From NCBI RefSeq assembly GCF_001440035.1, contig NZ_LJYG01000029.1:1-35110 (forward strand): a DNA stretch of 35,110 bases. The letters are read 5' to 3'. Below the pieces are notes generated by a model. That model saw only the letters and a list, made by a program, of their open reading frames with translations, was not told the origin of the DNA and did no database searches. Below, one piece after another: positions 25,846 to 34,342 of this stretch. The DNA comes from Bradyrhizobium manausense. GTDB lineage: Bacteria; Pseudomonadota; Alphaproteobacteria; Rhizobiales; Xanthobacteraceae. Numbering within the stretch: position 1 is the stretch's first letter; each line of letters opens with the position of its first letter. The position numbers and the translations under genes are program-made.

Positions 25846-26276
25846 GTCTTGGGGAGCCCTGCAGAGACGCCGGCTGCCTATCGCCACACCGGGTTCCTCT
25901 AGCTTCAGTATGCGAACGTTTAGTCTGGCGCCACGGCAGTTCGACGTCGTGTAAGGCAGCCGAAGTCAAGTGTTCCGATGCTCGATGGCGCTGCCGCTGC
26001 TGCCTTTCCGTGCATTTCGCGAGTTCAAGTATGGAAGGGCGGCTAATGCACGGCGTGGGCACCCGGAGATCCTCAAATCCGGACGAGAGCAAGTTAGCAA
26101 TTGTTCTGATCTGTGCCGGATATCTCGGCCATCTATGCGTCAAATGCCGCAATTTGTCGTTCTCCGCTTTCATGTTGCTAGCGCATGAGGGTTGAAGCTG
26201 CGCCTCGAGTTGCCTCTACAATCAAGAGGTCTGCCCAAGCGCGCTATACGCTAACTTGCCTCTCAACTTCACGCCG
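25846..26276. other. Intergenic, no gene seen
   Basis: This lies between the fseA-like gene and the converging sulfotransferase gene. No supportable coding frame, and no clear terminator was found. Confidence 0.4.
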
Positions 26277-26722
26277 TCACGGATGGCCTCCTGGCAGAGC
26301 GGCCTTCGAAGCGGTGAGCGCGTCGGTCAACTGCGCGGCGATTGAATTTGCATCCCGCAAATTATCCTCTCTCTTGGATTCGGCCAGACGTTGCGCTTGC
26401 ACAAATATCGAGGGCCCAAAAGGCGAGGGGAAGTTCTCTCCAGCTCGCCGGCCAATACCGTTTAGCTCGGCGCCGCAAGCTGCACTGTCAAATGACTCTC
26501 CTGTGTTGCTCTTGAGGAAATCCCAGCAGCTTTGAAACAGCTGGCGATTGCTTTCGGTGACTTCCGGGCCCTTATCTACAACGCCAGCTTGTTCTGCGAA
26601 CCGAAGGTCCTGCTCATAGCCGAGCTCGATCAACAGCTGGACCCCGACTAGATCCGTCACTACCTGCATCTCTTCGACGCCCAGTTCGGTTCGCCAAGCC
26701 TGGACTGAGCGATCGTCGATGG
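26277..26722 (-). pseudogene. Sulfotransferase C-terminal part in the -1 frame
   Basis: After the A8 tract the -1 frame reads TIDDRSVQAWRTELGVEEMQ and VVTDLVGVQLLIELGYEQDL, the typical C-terminal helix pair of bacterial sulfotransferases (QAWRxxL..EE...V....LxxLGYE). It then runs ~110 residues further to the stop at 26277. It has no start of its own except an internal ATG at 26669. It is therefore the natural end of the upstream gene, separated by a one-base frame change. With a -1 shift the whole protein would be ~398 aa. Confidence 0.75.
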
Positions 26723-27472
26723 TTTTTTTTCTAAGATCTTTCGATCACCGAAAGTGCTGGAGCGGAGATAGTCCATTTGCTCCAACGGTGTCGATGACAT
26801 CTTGGCCGGAGCGTAACCAAGGCCGCCAAGCACGCGCCGGATTTCCTCGCTAGGACGCGCCACAAGGACTTCATACCGCACCACTTGTGTCCGAGGTCGA
26901 CTGCAGTAAGCCGCAAGCGCAGGCAGACCCAGGACGAGATCGGCAAGAGAAGACGCGATCGCGGGCGTAGGCCGTCCCAGCACGATATCGGCGAGACAGG
27001 CTGCGACCGCGGGCGGGGAACCTGCCGACAGAAGCGGGACGCCCCACGTCGATTTCAGTGAAGCGGCGATGGCATAGGGGTTGCGCATCAGAACAATTCG
27101 CGGAGCCTCCGGATAGAGGGAATCCAAAAAATCGAGCACCATCCAATAGCGCGGAGTTTTGTCTACCAGCGTGCGCTTGCCGGCTGCTGCCAAATACTGA
27201 CCATAAGCTGCATCGGCAAAAGCACGAGTGACGCGCGTTCGATCAATTCGGTCTAGGAACTGCGAGGTTGCGGCCTGAACCAGTGACGCCCCGGCCGGAT
27301 GACAGTGGTCGACCCGACCGAACGCCTCAAGTGCCAACATCAGCCAGGGCTCAGGCGGGGCCACAATAGCAGGGTGCTGCTGAAGCAAATGCGCCAGCAG
27401 TGTCGTCCCCGATCGGGGGAGACCCAGAAGGAAGCACACAGCAGGCGAATGGTTTACGTCCTGGCTCATCAT
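26660..27472 (-). CDS. Sulfotransferase, frame-broken near the C-terminus
   Basis: A 270-residue reading frame for a PAPS-dependent sulfotransferase. The 5'-phosphosulfate loop is CFLLGLPRSGTTLLAHLLQQ (residues ~13-32). The 3'-phosphate region is IVLMRNPYAIAASLKSTWG. Also seen are LVDKTPRYW and VVRYEVLVARPSEEIRRVLG. After LEKK at the A8 tract (26723-26730) the frame runs into 20 foreign residues and a stop, while the genuine C-terminus continues in the -1 frame. On a symbiosis island such enzymes (NodH, NoeE) sulfate Nod factors, but the family is broad and the acceptor is unknown. It contains a 16-residue tandem duplication and points against the surrounding ICE genes. Confidence 0.75.
   Translation of the reverse strand: MMSQDVNHSPAVCFLLGLPRSGTTLLAHLLQQHPAIVAPPEPWLMLALEAFGRVDHCHPAGASLVQAATSQFLDRIDRTRVTRAFADAAYGQYLAAAGKRTLVDKTPRYWMVLDFLDSLYPEAPRIVLMRNPYAIAASLKSTWGVPLLSAGSPPAVAACLADIVLGRPTPAIASSLADLVLGLPALAAYCSRPRTQVVRYEVLVARPSEEIRRVLGGLGYAPAKMSSTPLEQMDYLRSSTFGDRKILEKKPSTIAQSRLGEPNWASKRCR
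26723..26730 (-). other. A8 homopolymer at the sulfotransferase frame break
   Basis: On the coding (minus) strand GAA AAA AAA CC. A ninth A, or a -1 slip on A-AAA-AAA, restores the sulfotransferase frame. It may be a mutation, a polymerase- or ribosome-slippage site, or a sequencing error. Confidence 0.7.
26919..27014 (-). repeat. Two 48-bp imperfect tandem repeats inside the sulfotransferase gene
   Basis: Unit 26919-26966 and unit 26967-27014 align along their whole length with scattered differences. They encode the adjacent peptides AACLADIVLGRPTPA and ASSLADLVLGLPALA. The in-frame 16-residue duplication lies between the 3'-phosphate-binding region and the RYEVLV strand. Confidence 0.8.
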
Positions 27473-28689
27473 TCCCCATTTCTATCTTGGGCAGACAAAG
27501 CGGCCGTCCTGAACCCTTCATCCGATCGAAAGAAGCAGCAGCAATACGCACGAGATGCGTCTCAGCTGTGTCCATCCATCGAGGAAGGTGAGTTCATCCG
27601 GCGACAAAGTCCGATGAAGTAGACGCGATCAGGCTTTGAGTCTACTACTCCGTCAGCCCTGCCTGAGTTCGGCCCGGCCCACGTGCACACCGCGCAAGGC
27701 GATACGTACGATCGTTCAGTGTTGCAAAGGGCAGATTTGCATGGCGTGTGGCATCCGTTTGTGTCCCGTCGTTAGATAGCCTGTGCATGTTCCGAAACGA
27801 TTCAGCTGGCACGAATTCCATCCATTTGCCAGGACCGCACTACTGGAGCGGCAATCGGCAGCGATCACGTCCTCGCGGAGCCCGAGGAGCCAACCGGTCT
27901 CCAAGCTGCAAGCAGCTGAGCATTATCGAGACGAAGAGGTAAGGCAAACCTCTACTTGTGTTTATCGGAAATAGCCGCGACCAAGAGGAATGAGCCGGAT
28001 GGCACGATCAGGGGAACGTTCTGCGAGGCAATTGCAAAGGGCTTGCGCCTCGGCTGATGCTCGCTGAAGATCCAAGGGAAGATGACAGCCCGTCCCGATA
28101 AACCTCAAGTACTCCAAGCCGAGATTGATTATCCCTCATTCCTAGAATCAGGGAAAATCAATAGTTTTGATGACCCGCATTCATCGAGTGGATAGATGTC
28201 AACTCGGCTTGACGTTATCTGTCTCTGAAACAGCACGGCAATTCCGTGCCACTATTTGGTCAAACTGCCGCTCGTTGCAGATTTCGAGATCGGCGCAGGG
28301 GCCTCTTACCGTCTGCGGCGCGCAATCATGGCCGTCAACCAAAACCTACTTTGATTTTCCCGACGTCGCAAGGATTGACGTCGGTCGCGCGCCTTCGATG
28401 GTCAGATCGACGAGTTGCGCGCCACTCCTCCGGCTGTGATTCGGGCCGGAACAATTCCAGCGCCATCTAAACCCACAAAAGGCATAGGACTATCGCTTTG
28501 CGCAACCGGTTTCGGCTGATGTGGGACCGCCCAATGCTGCTCTGCTGTCACATCGGAAGGAATCGAGCAGGGGTGCCGCAAAAGACACCTGTAACTTCGG
28601 CATCCCCCTAAGTACTTCTACTCCGCCATGATGTTCGTCGGCGCGCAATCAAACTCGCTCGCCCTCCAGACGAGCACGGAGCTTCTCGT
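27473..28689. other. About 1.2 kb without a convincing gene
   Basis: Only short open frames without recognisable domains. It holds the upstream region of the sulfotransferase (minus strand) and of the rdfS-like gene (plus strand). A dyad CGACGTC (28361-28367) / GACGTCG (28377-28383) lies ~310 bp before rdfS. I looked for a nod box here and did not find one. Confidence 0.4.
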
Positions 28690-28968
28690 ATGTCCGATCC
28701 GACCGCCGGCCTGCCACCGCGTTACTTGCGTACCCCCGAAGCGGCGCGATTTCTCGGCCTGTCCGGCCGAACTCTGGAAAAGCATCGCACCTATGGCACG
28801 GGGCCGACCTATCGCAAGCTCGGCGGTCGCGTTGTTTATGCGCTCGAAGACCTAAAAGCGTGGGTGGATCGCGGGGCCAGGAAATCGACCAGCGATCCAG
28901 GCATAGGTACGGTCCTGCCCGCAAAGCGCCACACACCAATTCCGTATGCGGGCAAAGAGCGGCGCTGA
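28690..28968 (+). CDS. rdfS: Excisionase-like HTH protein, RdfS-like
   Basis: A 92-residue winged-helix protein of the MerR/AlpA excisionase type: YLRTPEAARFLGLSGRTLEK, then GTGPTYRKLGGRVVYALEDL and KAWVDRGARK. In ICEMlSym, RdfS is the recombination directionality factor. It drives IntS to excise the element and heads the cluster with traF and rlxS. The same cluster follows here, so the name is given by fold, size and synteny. GGAG at 28678-28681 supports ATG 28690. FseA is the expected activator of its promoter. No integrase gene or attachment site is in this window. Confidence 0.75.
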   Translation: MSDPTAGLPPRYLRTPEAARFLGLSGRTLEKHRTYGTGPTYRKLGGRVVYALEDLKAWVDRGARKSTSDPGIGTVLPAKRHTPIPYAGKERR

Positions 28969-28971
28969 CCC

Positions 28972-29874
28972 ATGTCGGACAGCAAATCCTCTGCCCATGG
29001 GCGACCTCATGCGGAGCGCGGTCAACTCGATCTGTTTCGCTCATTGCGTCGCGATCTGGCCCCGTGCGATGCGCAAGGCTTGATGGCCTATCCGTTCTTC
29101 TCGCTAGCAAAATCGAAACGAATTGTGCCGATCGACTTCCGCGCTGGGACAATCACGATTCGTGTGGAGGCTGTGCCGGGACATGGAATGGCGACGATTT
29201 GGGATGCGGACGCCTTGATCTGGGCCGCTTCACAGATCGTTGAGGCTCGCGATGCCGGCCTGAAAACGTCCAGGTTGATGGCGGCCACCCCCTACGAGAT
29301 CCTGAGCTTTGCGGGCCGCGGCACCAGCGTGCGCGATTATGAGCGCCTCAAGGCTGCACTCGACTGCTTACAATCAACAACGGTCCTGACCTCGATTCGC
29401 CAGCCGCCCGAGCGCCGGCGGCATCGCTTCTCCTGGATTAATGAATGGCGCGAGGCGGCCGACTTGCACGGCCGCGCCTGCGGAATCGAGCTGATCTTGC
29501 CGGATTGGTTCTACACGGCAGTTCTGGATGAAGCGTTGGTGTTGCCGATCGACCGCGCGTATTTCGATCTGACAGGCGGATTTGAGCGCTGGCTCTATCG
29601 CCTCGTGCGCAAACATGGCGGCCGTCAAGCGGGCGGTTGGAGCTTTGATTTCGTCCACCTTCATGCCAAGTCGGGCAGCCTATCCCCGCTCAAACACTTT
29701 GCCTACGACCTGCGCCAGATTGTCCATCGTCAGACTCTGCCCGGATATCGGCTTGTCATCACGCGTGACAATGACGGTGTGGAGCGGTTGAGCTTCGCGC
29801 CATTTCAGGTCCGCCCCAATGCTGAACGGCTGCAAAGGCGCGGGCGCATCTCTCAGTCGGGGGAAAACCTGTGA
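28972..29874 (+). CDS. repA: Replication initiator protein A (RPA family)
   Basis: A 300-residue RepA of the RPA family: MAYPFFSLAKSKR, ISIRVEAVPGHG-like start, WDADALIWAASQIVEARDAG, TPYEILSFAGRGTSVRDYER, WFYTAVLDEALVLPIDRAYF, and GSLSPLKHFAYDLRQIV. These proteins initiate theta replication of alphaproteobacterial plasmids by binding iterons, and are also carried by ICEs. It starts 3 bp after the rdfS stop, so the two are probably co-transcribed. That would couple excision with replication of the circle. Three iteron-like repeats begin 7 bases after its stop codon. Confidence 0.8.
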   Translation: MSDSKSSAHGRPHAERGQLDLFRSLRRDLAPCDAQGLMAYPFFSLAKSKRIVPIDFRAGTITIRVEAVPGHGMATIWDADALIWAASQIVEARDAGLKTSRLMAATPYEILSFAGRGTSVRDYERLKAALDCLQSTTVLTSIRQPPERRRHRFSWINEWREAADLHGRACGIELILPDWFYTAVLDEALVLPIDRAYFDLTGGFERWLYRLVRKHGGRQAGGWSFDFVHLHAKSGSLSPLKHFAYDLRQIVHRQTLPGYRLVITRDNDGVERLSFAPFQVRPNAERLQRRGRISQSGENL

Positions 29875-29880
29875 ATTGCA

Positions 29881-29944
29881 TCGTGCTATCAGGGACCAGA
29901 ACTTTCGTGCCATCGGGGACCGGACCTTCGTGCTATTGGGGACG
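29881..29944 (+). repeat. Three iteron-like direct repeats after repA
   Basis: TCGTGCTATCAGGGACC (29881), TCGTGCCATCGGGGACC (29905) and TCGTGCTATTGGGGACG (29928), spaced 24 and 23 bp. Their helical-turn spacing and position next to an RPA-family repA suggest RepA binding sites. Confidence 0.75.
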
Positions 29945-30030
29945 GAAATTACTGCTAACCTTCTGCTGTGCAGTCGCTTTTCGCGCCCGCAACTCTGCTA
30001 ACCAGGAATCCTTCGGATTCTTGCTAACAA
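29881..30030. other. Candidate replication origin region
   Basis: Contains the three iterons, then three copies of a CTGCTAACC-like 9-mer (29952, 29995, and TTGCTAACA at 30021). A short hairpin GAATCC-TTC-GGATTC lies at 30006-30020. There is no gene until 30209. It may be an oriV for the excised ICE; inference only. Confidence 0.45.
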
Positions 30031-30208
30031 TTCAGAGCTATGTGCCTGCAACTAGCGAGGAGGCGACAGTCGCAAGGCTTTCCGAGCGGCGCCTTACGAC
30101 GCTCCACCAGAACCGTTTCGCCGCTGCCATTCTCGTTGTCGGCCTGTTCCGAAGGATAACCGCAGCTACGCGCGGCCTAAAGACGTCTCCAAACAAAGGA
30201 GCCGTCGG

Positions 30209-30673
30209 ATGAGCGATCTCACAACTGTTGAACTCTTGTGGCTTAAAGGGCGGATCGAGAACCGCATTCGCTTCGGTCGACCCGTATCGGAAAAGGTCAT
30301 TGACCGCCACCGGCGCGTTCTTTCATTTGCGACCGGAAGCATTTTCGCTTTCGTGCGGTGGACATCCAATGATTTTGGAACCGTTCTGTCCCGCATCGAC
30401 ATTTTACGTGCCGCCTCGTCACGGCAGCGATACTCAACTATTCCCTGGGTCATTCCCGGCGGAGAGAGCCTGCTGCGATTGTCAGGATGGGCAAAAGTCG
30501 AGCGCGCACTGCAATTGATTGATGCAGTGGAGGCACTTGGGATCAATCCCGCCGATGCTGCGCCGGATTACTGGCATCATGTTCATAACCGACTTTCTGT
30601 CAGCGAAACCCCGCGAACCTACACTCAGGCGCGCCATCAGGCCTGGCTGCGCCGTCGAAAGCGAGAGCTCTGA
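30209..30673 (+). CDS. DUF2840 family protein
   Basis: A 154-residue protein matching DUF2840: VELLWLKGRIENRIRFGRPV, then FVRWTSNDFGTVLSRIDILR, GWAKVERALQLIDAVEALGI and YWHHVHNRLSV. The family is found between partition/replication genes and traF on alphaproteobacterial ICEs and plasmids; its function is unknown. AAAGGAG lies just upstream of ATG 30209. Its stop TGA overlaps the traF start (ATGA at 30670-30673), indicating translational coupling. A parA gene commonly found before it is absent. Confidence 0.85.
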   Translation: MSDLTTVELLWLKGRIENRIRFGRPVSEKVIDRHRRVLSFATGSIFAFVRWTSNDFGTVLSRIDILRAASSRQRYSTIPWVIPGGESLLRLSGWAKVERALQLIDAVEALGINPADAAPDYWHHVHNRLSVSETPRTYTQARHQAWLRRRKREL

Positions 30674-31179
30674 TGAGACAGCTGACGATTGTTTTAGCAA
30701 TCTGCGGATCTGTAGCTCTCGTGATCTGGTCTGGCGGAGAGGCGACGCCGTCATACATCTGGAACGCTTCTGAGAGCGTCCCGATCGGTCTTTATCGTCT
30801 AGAGCCAGCCGGGCGATTGGCTCTCACTGAGCTTGTGGCAGTTCGGCCGCCCGAGCCGCTTGCCAGCTTCTTGGACTTGAATGGGTATCTGCCGACCGGT
30901 GTTCCGATGCTCAAGCGCGTCCTGGCGTTGCCGGGACAAACCGTTTGCAGAAATGGCCTCACCATCTCCGTCGATAGCATCGAAATGGGACTGGCGCGAG
31001 AGCGCGATGCACGTGGCCGGCCGCTGCCGGCATGGCTCGGATGCCGCCTCCTAGCGTCAGATGAAGTCTTTCTCATGAACTGGCAGTCGGCCGACTCGTT
31101 CGATGGGCGTTACTTCGGGCCAATTCCAGTATCCGCGGTCATCGGACAGGCCCTGCCGGTGTGGACAGAGGGAGACTGA
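30673..31179 (+). CDS. traF: Conjugal transfer signal peptidase TraF (S26 family)
   Basis: A 168-residue S26 peptidase with one N-terminal membrane segment (LTIVLAICGSVALVIWSG). The catalytic Ser is S35 in NASESVPIGLY and the Lys is K81 in PMLKRVLALPGQ; PLPAWLGCRLLASDEVFLMN follows. TraF matures and cyclises the TrbC pilin in related systems. It acts in the inner membrane facing the periplasm. It overlaps the DUF2840 gene by one base upstream and abuts the transglycosylase frame downstream, so it is part of one transfer operon. Confidence 0.88.
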   Translation: MRQLTIVLAICGSVALVIWSGGEATPSYIWNASESVPIGLYRLEPAGRLALTELVAVRPPEPLASFLDLNGYLPTGVPMLKRVLALPGQTVCRNGLTISVDSIEMGLARERDARGRPLPAWLGCRLLASDEVFLMNWQSADSFDGRYFGPIPVSAVIGQALPVWTEGD

Positions 31180-31367
31180 TCTTGCTCCCCCCACTCCATG
31201 GATACGCAGTTTCGCTGGTCGATCGATCTCAGCGCTCCTGCCCCGTTCCGGCCAGATCTATGAAAACCATTGTGCGCCGTGCCTGTCGCCGATGGCTTCA
31301 CGCCCAGCGGCCGGAGCCGCTACCCACAGCGTGCTCGAGCGCAAGAACCTGCGCGTTAGTTCATGCG

Positions 31368-32090
31368 ATGGCAGTCCGGCTGGTGGGAACTGCGCTGGTT
31401 CTTCAATTGTCGTCCGGCGCTTTGGCGGAGACGCCAATACCAGCGCTCGGTGTGCACTCGCTGAGCTCTCCGCATACCGATTTATACACCGCCTTCTTGA
31501 TTGAAGCTTCTCGGCGATTTGCACTTCCGGAGCACTGGGTTCGGGCCGTTCTGCAAGTCGAGAGCAACGGCAATGCGGGCGCCGTTTCCTCCCGGGGCGC
31601 GTTGGGCCTCATGCAAATCATGCCACAGACCTGGGTCGAGCTAAGTACTCGCTACGATCTCGGTGCCAATCCCTTTGACCCCCACGACAACATTCTCGCA
31701 GGCGCGGCCTACCTTCGCGAGATGCTCGACCGGTTTGGACCTGAGGGATTTCTCGCAGCTTACAACGTGGGTCCAAAGCGCTACGAGACATATCTTTCAA
31801 CCGGGCGACCACTCCCTCTGGAAACAACCATTTATGTTGCCAGGCTCGTGCGCTTAATCGGCATCAAACAGCACGAGTATGCCGCTTTGGCCATCCGACA
31901 AACAGTTCCAAAGCAGCAGGGAGCATTATTCTTTGACCGCTCCGATGGCGCCTGGGTTAATGCCAGATCGACATCCGCTCTGGGTTTCATGAATAGCCCA
32001 AAAGGCTTTCCAAACATGAACGGGCTCGCGCTCGTACCTGGCGTGAGCCAGCTGTTTGTGCAGCAATCAACCGAAGCGGAACTCCGATGA
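31368..32090 (+). CDS. Lytic transglycosylase (VirB1/TrbN-like)
   Basis: A periplasmic muramidase that opens peptidoglycan for the type IV secretion channel. From ATG 31368 it begins with a signal peptide (MAVRLVGTALVLQLSSGALA, cleavage before ETPI). The SLT domain follows: HWVRAVLQVESNGNAGAVSS with the catalytic Glu, GALGLMQIMPQTWVELSTRY, and NILAGAAYLREMLDRFG then FLAAYNVGP. The frame is open back to 31161. TTG 31182 has GGGAG seven bases upstream and follows the traF stop by 2 bp, so an N-terminally longer form is possible; the signal peptide argues for the shorter one. A C-terminal ~70-residue tail has no recognised domain. Confidence 0.85.
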   Translation: MAVRLVGTALVLQLSSGALAETPIPALGVHSLSSPHTDLYTAFLIEASRRFALPEHWVRAVLQVESNGNAGAVSSRGALGLMQIMPQTWVELSTRYDLGANPFDPHDNILAGAAYLREMLDRFGPEGFLAAYNVGPKRYETYLSTGRPLPLETTIYVARLVRLIGIKQHEYAALAIRQTVPKQQGALFFDRSDGAWVNARSTSALGFMNSPKGFPNMNGLALVPGVSQLFVQQSTEAELR

Positions 32091-32325
32091 TCCCAATCGC
32101 AGTTCGTCGCGCGTTGTCGCGAGTTGGAGAGTGCTGGGGAAGGTGCAGGGACCAACCGACCGCGGATGGCAAGGGAAAAGGCCGGCCGTCGGTCCGGCCG
32201 TTGTGGTTGGTGGGATTGGACAATTTAGCAGCGGCGCAACTGCTCCTGCCAGCCATTCTAGAAATTACTCCAACGAAATCAATCGTTACTGCGCCGTCTC
32301 AACGGTACGGAGTCTTTTTTACGCC
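32091..32325. other. Gap before the relaxase gene, candidate oriT
   Basis: A 235-bp gap in an otherwise compact operon. It has an inverted repeat GGCCGG (32180-32185) / CCGGCC (32194-32199) and an AT-richer tail. Origins of transfer usually lie next to the relaxase gene. No nick-site consensus was recognised. Confidence 0.35.
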
Positions 32326-34077
32326 ATGACAATGCGCGACGATGACCTGCGCGTCCGGCCTGGGCGCATTGACCACGGCAACCGCGGTGCGAGGCGGCCG
32401 CAAACCTTCGTCGGACAGGTCATGCGTGCCGCTAAGAGGGCCGGACACGTTGGCAACAACTTTCAATCAGGTTCGGACCGCGGCCGCTCGAACTTTGGCC
32501 GCGGCCGGCGCGCAGCAATCTCGATCCGCTTGCGCTCGAACGCCCGGCGCGTAGTCACGAAAGCGCGCGTCGTCCGCCATCGGGGAACGCGATTCCGCTC
32601 GGCGCCACTGGCCAAGCATGTCGCCTATCTTAAACGCGAGGGCGTCACACGGGATGGCCGGGATGCCTCGATGTTTGACGCGCGCTCTGATGCAGCCGAC
32701 GAACGGGGTTTCGCCGAGCGCTGCGAGAGCGACCGTCACCATTTCCGGTTCATTATCTCGCCTGAGGACGGCGCGGCGCTAGGTGACCTAAAGGCATTTA
32801 CGCGCGAGCTTCTGCGCGATGTCGAAAAAGATCTCGCGACCAAGCTCGATTGGATTGCAGTCGATCACTGGAATACGGACAACCCGCATGTCCATCTCCT
32901 GATACGTGGCCGTGCCGATGACGGACAAGACCTCGTGATTAGCCGCGAGTACATCAGCCGCGGTTTTCGCGATCGCGCCGCCGACCGCGTTACCCTTGAG
33001 CTTGGGCCCCGCAGCGAACACGAGATTCGCACCGGCCTTGAACGGGAGGTCGAGGCTGAGCGCTGGACCAGCCTTGACCGCGCGCTGCGCAACATCTGCG
33101 ATGACTGCGCCGGCGTGGCGGACCTCAGGCCCGGTCGCCAGGGTGAGGATCCAGAGCTACGCCGGCTGCTGCTCGGCAGGGCTGCCAAGCTCGAACGGCT
33201 TGGCCTCGCCGAACCTACCGGGCCCGCCTGCTGGAATCTGAAACCGGGGCTCGAGCAGGCCCTTCGCCAGCTCGGCACGCGCGGCGACATCATCAAAGCC
33301 ATGCATCGGGCGATGAATGCCGAGGGCCGGGAGGTGGACATCGCCACTTTCGCCCTGCACGCAGCAGAACCCACAGATCCGGTCCTTGGCTGTCTGGTTG
33401 AACGTGGTCTGGACGATGAGTTGAAGGGTACCGCTTATGCGATCGTCGCAGGCGTCGATGGCCGAGCCCATCATCTACGGTTCGACGATCTTGAATTGAC
33501 CGGCGATGCGCCAGCCGGCGCTATCGTCGAGCTGCGCGCCTACACCGATGGAAACGGACAACGTCGCATATCGCTCGCCGTTCGCTCGGACCTGTCGATT
33601 GAGGAGCAGGTGATCGCGAAGGGCGCTACCTGGCTCGACCGCCAACTTCTCGCCAAAAATCCGCCGCTCAGCGGTGGCGGGTTCGGCGCCGAGGTCCGGT
33701 CCGCAATGGATGCGCGCCTTGACCACCTCGTTGGCCAAGGCCTTGTTCACCGCAACGGACAGCGCATCGTGTTTGCACGCGACTTGCTCGCAACTTTGCA
33801 GCAGCGCGAGCTGCACGCAGCGTCCGCCAAGCTTTCTGCCGTCACAGGACTTGCCTATCGGCCCTCAACTGAGGGTGATGATGTGACCGGAATCTACCGT
33901 CAGCGCGTGACGCTTGCCTCGGGGCGTTTCGCCATGATCGACGATGGACTCGGCTTTGAGTTGGTGCCTTGGCGGCCAGCTCTGGAACAGCATCTCGGAA
34001 AGGAGCTATCCGGCGTTATGACGCGTGGTGGCAGAGTCGAATGGAAGCTCGGCCGCAAGCGAGGGTTGGGGCTTTAG
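32326..34077 (+). CDS. rlxS: Relaxase, VirD2/MOBP type with DUF3363 (RlxS-like)
   Basis: A 583-residue DNA relaxase that would nick oriT and pilot the strand through the type IV channel. The N-terminal ~100 residues are very basic (FGRGRRAAISIRLRSNARRV). The HUH-type metal-binding histidines are H181, H188 and H190 in DHWNTDNPHVHLLIRG, with HHFRFIISPEDGAAL before. The C-terminal part (~270-583) is DUF3363. In ICEMlSym the relaxase RlxS has this make-up and lies in the rdfS-traF cluster as here. I chose ATG 32326 (MTMRDDDL) because homologous sequence starts there; the frame is open from 32056, overlapping the transglycosylase gene. Confidence 0.85.
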   Translation: MTMRDDDLRVRPGRIDHGNRGARRPQTFVGQVMRAAKRAGHVGNNFQSGSDRGRSNFGRGRRAAISIRLRSNARRVVTKARVVRHRGTRFRSAPLAKHVAYLKREGVTRDGRDASMFDARSDAADERGFAERCESDRHHFRFIISPEDGAALGDLKAFTRELLRDVEKDLATKLDWIAVDHWNTDNPHVHLLIRGRADDGQDLVISREYISRGFRDRAADRVTLELGPRSEHEIRTGLEREVEAERWTSLDRALRNICDDCAGVADLRPGRQGEDPELRRLLLGRAAKLERLGLAEPTGPACWNLKPGLEQALRQLGTRGDIIKAMHRAMNAEGREVDIATFALHAAEPTDPVLGCLVERGLDDELKGTAYAIVAGVDGRAHHLRFDDLELTGDAPAGAIVELRAYTDGNGQRRISLAVRSDLSIEEQVIAKGATWLDRQLLAKNPPLSGGGFGAEVRSAMDARLDHLVGQGLVHRNGQRIVFARDLLATLQQRELHAASAKLSAVTGLAYRPSTEGDDVTGIYRQRVTLASGRFAMIDDGLGFELVPWRPALEQHLGKELSGVMTRGGRVEWKLGRKRGLGL

Positions 34078-34342
34078 GGTGATGTGGCGTGACCCATCGG
34101 ATCAACCGGCAAGTATTGCTCGGGGACAGCTTGGAGAATCAGCAGCCGAGGCGGCCGCCATCTCCGGCAGTCCTGCCCACAATAGCGAGGAAAAACTGCA
34201 TCGGAGAACGATGGGAATGGTCGGCAGATCGCCGCGGAGCCCCAAGTCCAAGATCATTCTGCTCCGCAAACGCCGCCATTTCTACGCTCGCGCAAATTTA
34301 ACGTTGTGGATCAAGGCTGGCAGGGTTTGATGAACGCTTGCC
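34078..34342. other. Gap between relaxase and coupling protein genes
   Basis: 265 bases. A 101-codon open frame (34025-34330) overlaps the relaxase end but has no recognised domain and an arginine/serine-rich composition, so I do not call it. Confidence 0.4.

Noticed and set aside
27740..27840. Possible nod box or sigma-54 promoter near the sulfotransferase
   Set aside because: Pieces such as GGCATCC, CGAAACGATT and TGGCACG occur, but the spacing does not fit a nod box or a -24/-12 promoter (GG to GC distance is wrong).
34025..34330. 101-codon frame between relaxase and traG
   Set aside because: It starts inside the relaxase gene, has no recognisable domain, and its composition is low-quality. 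It is treated as a gap.
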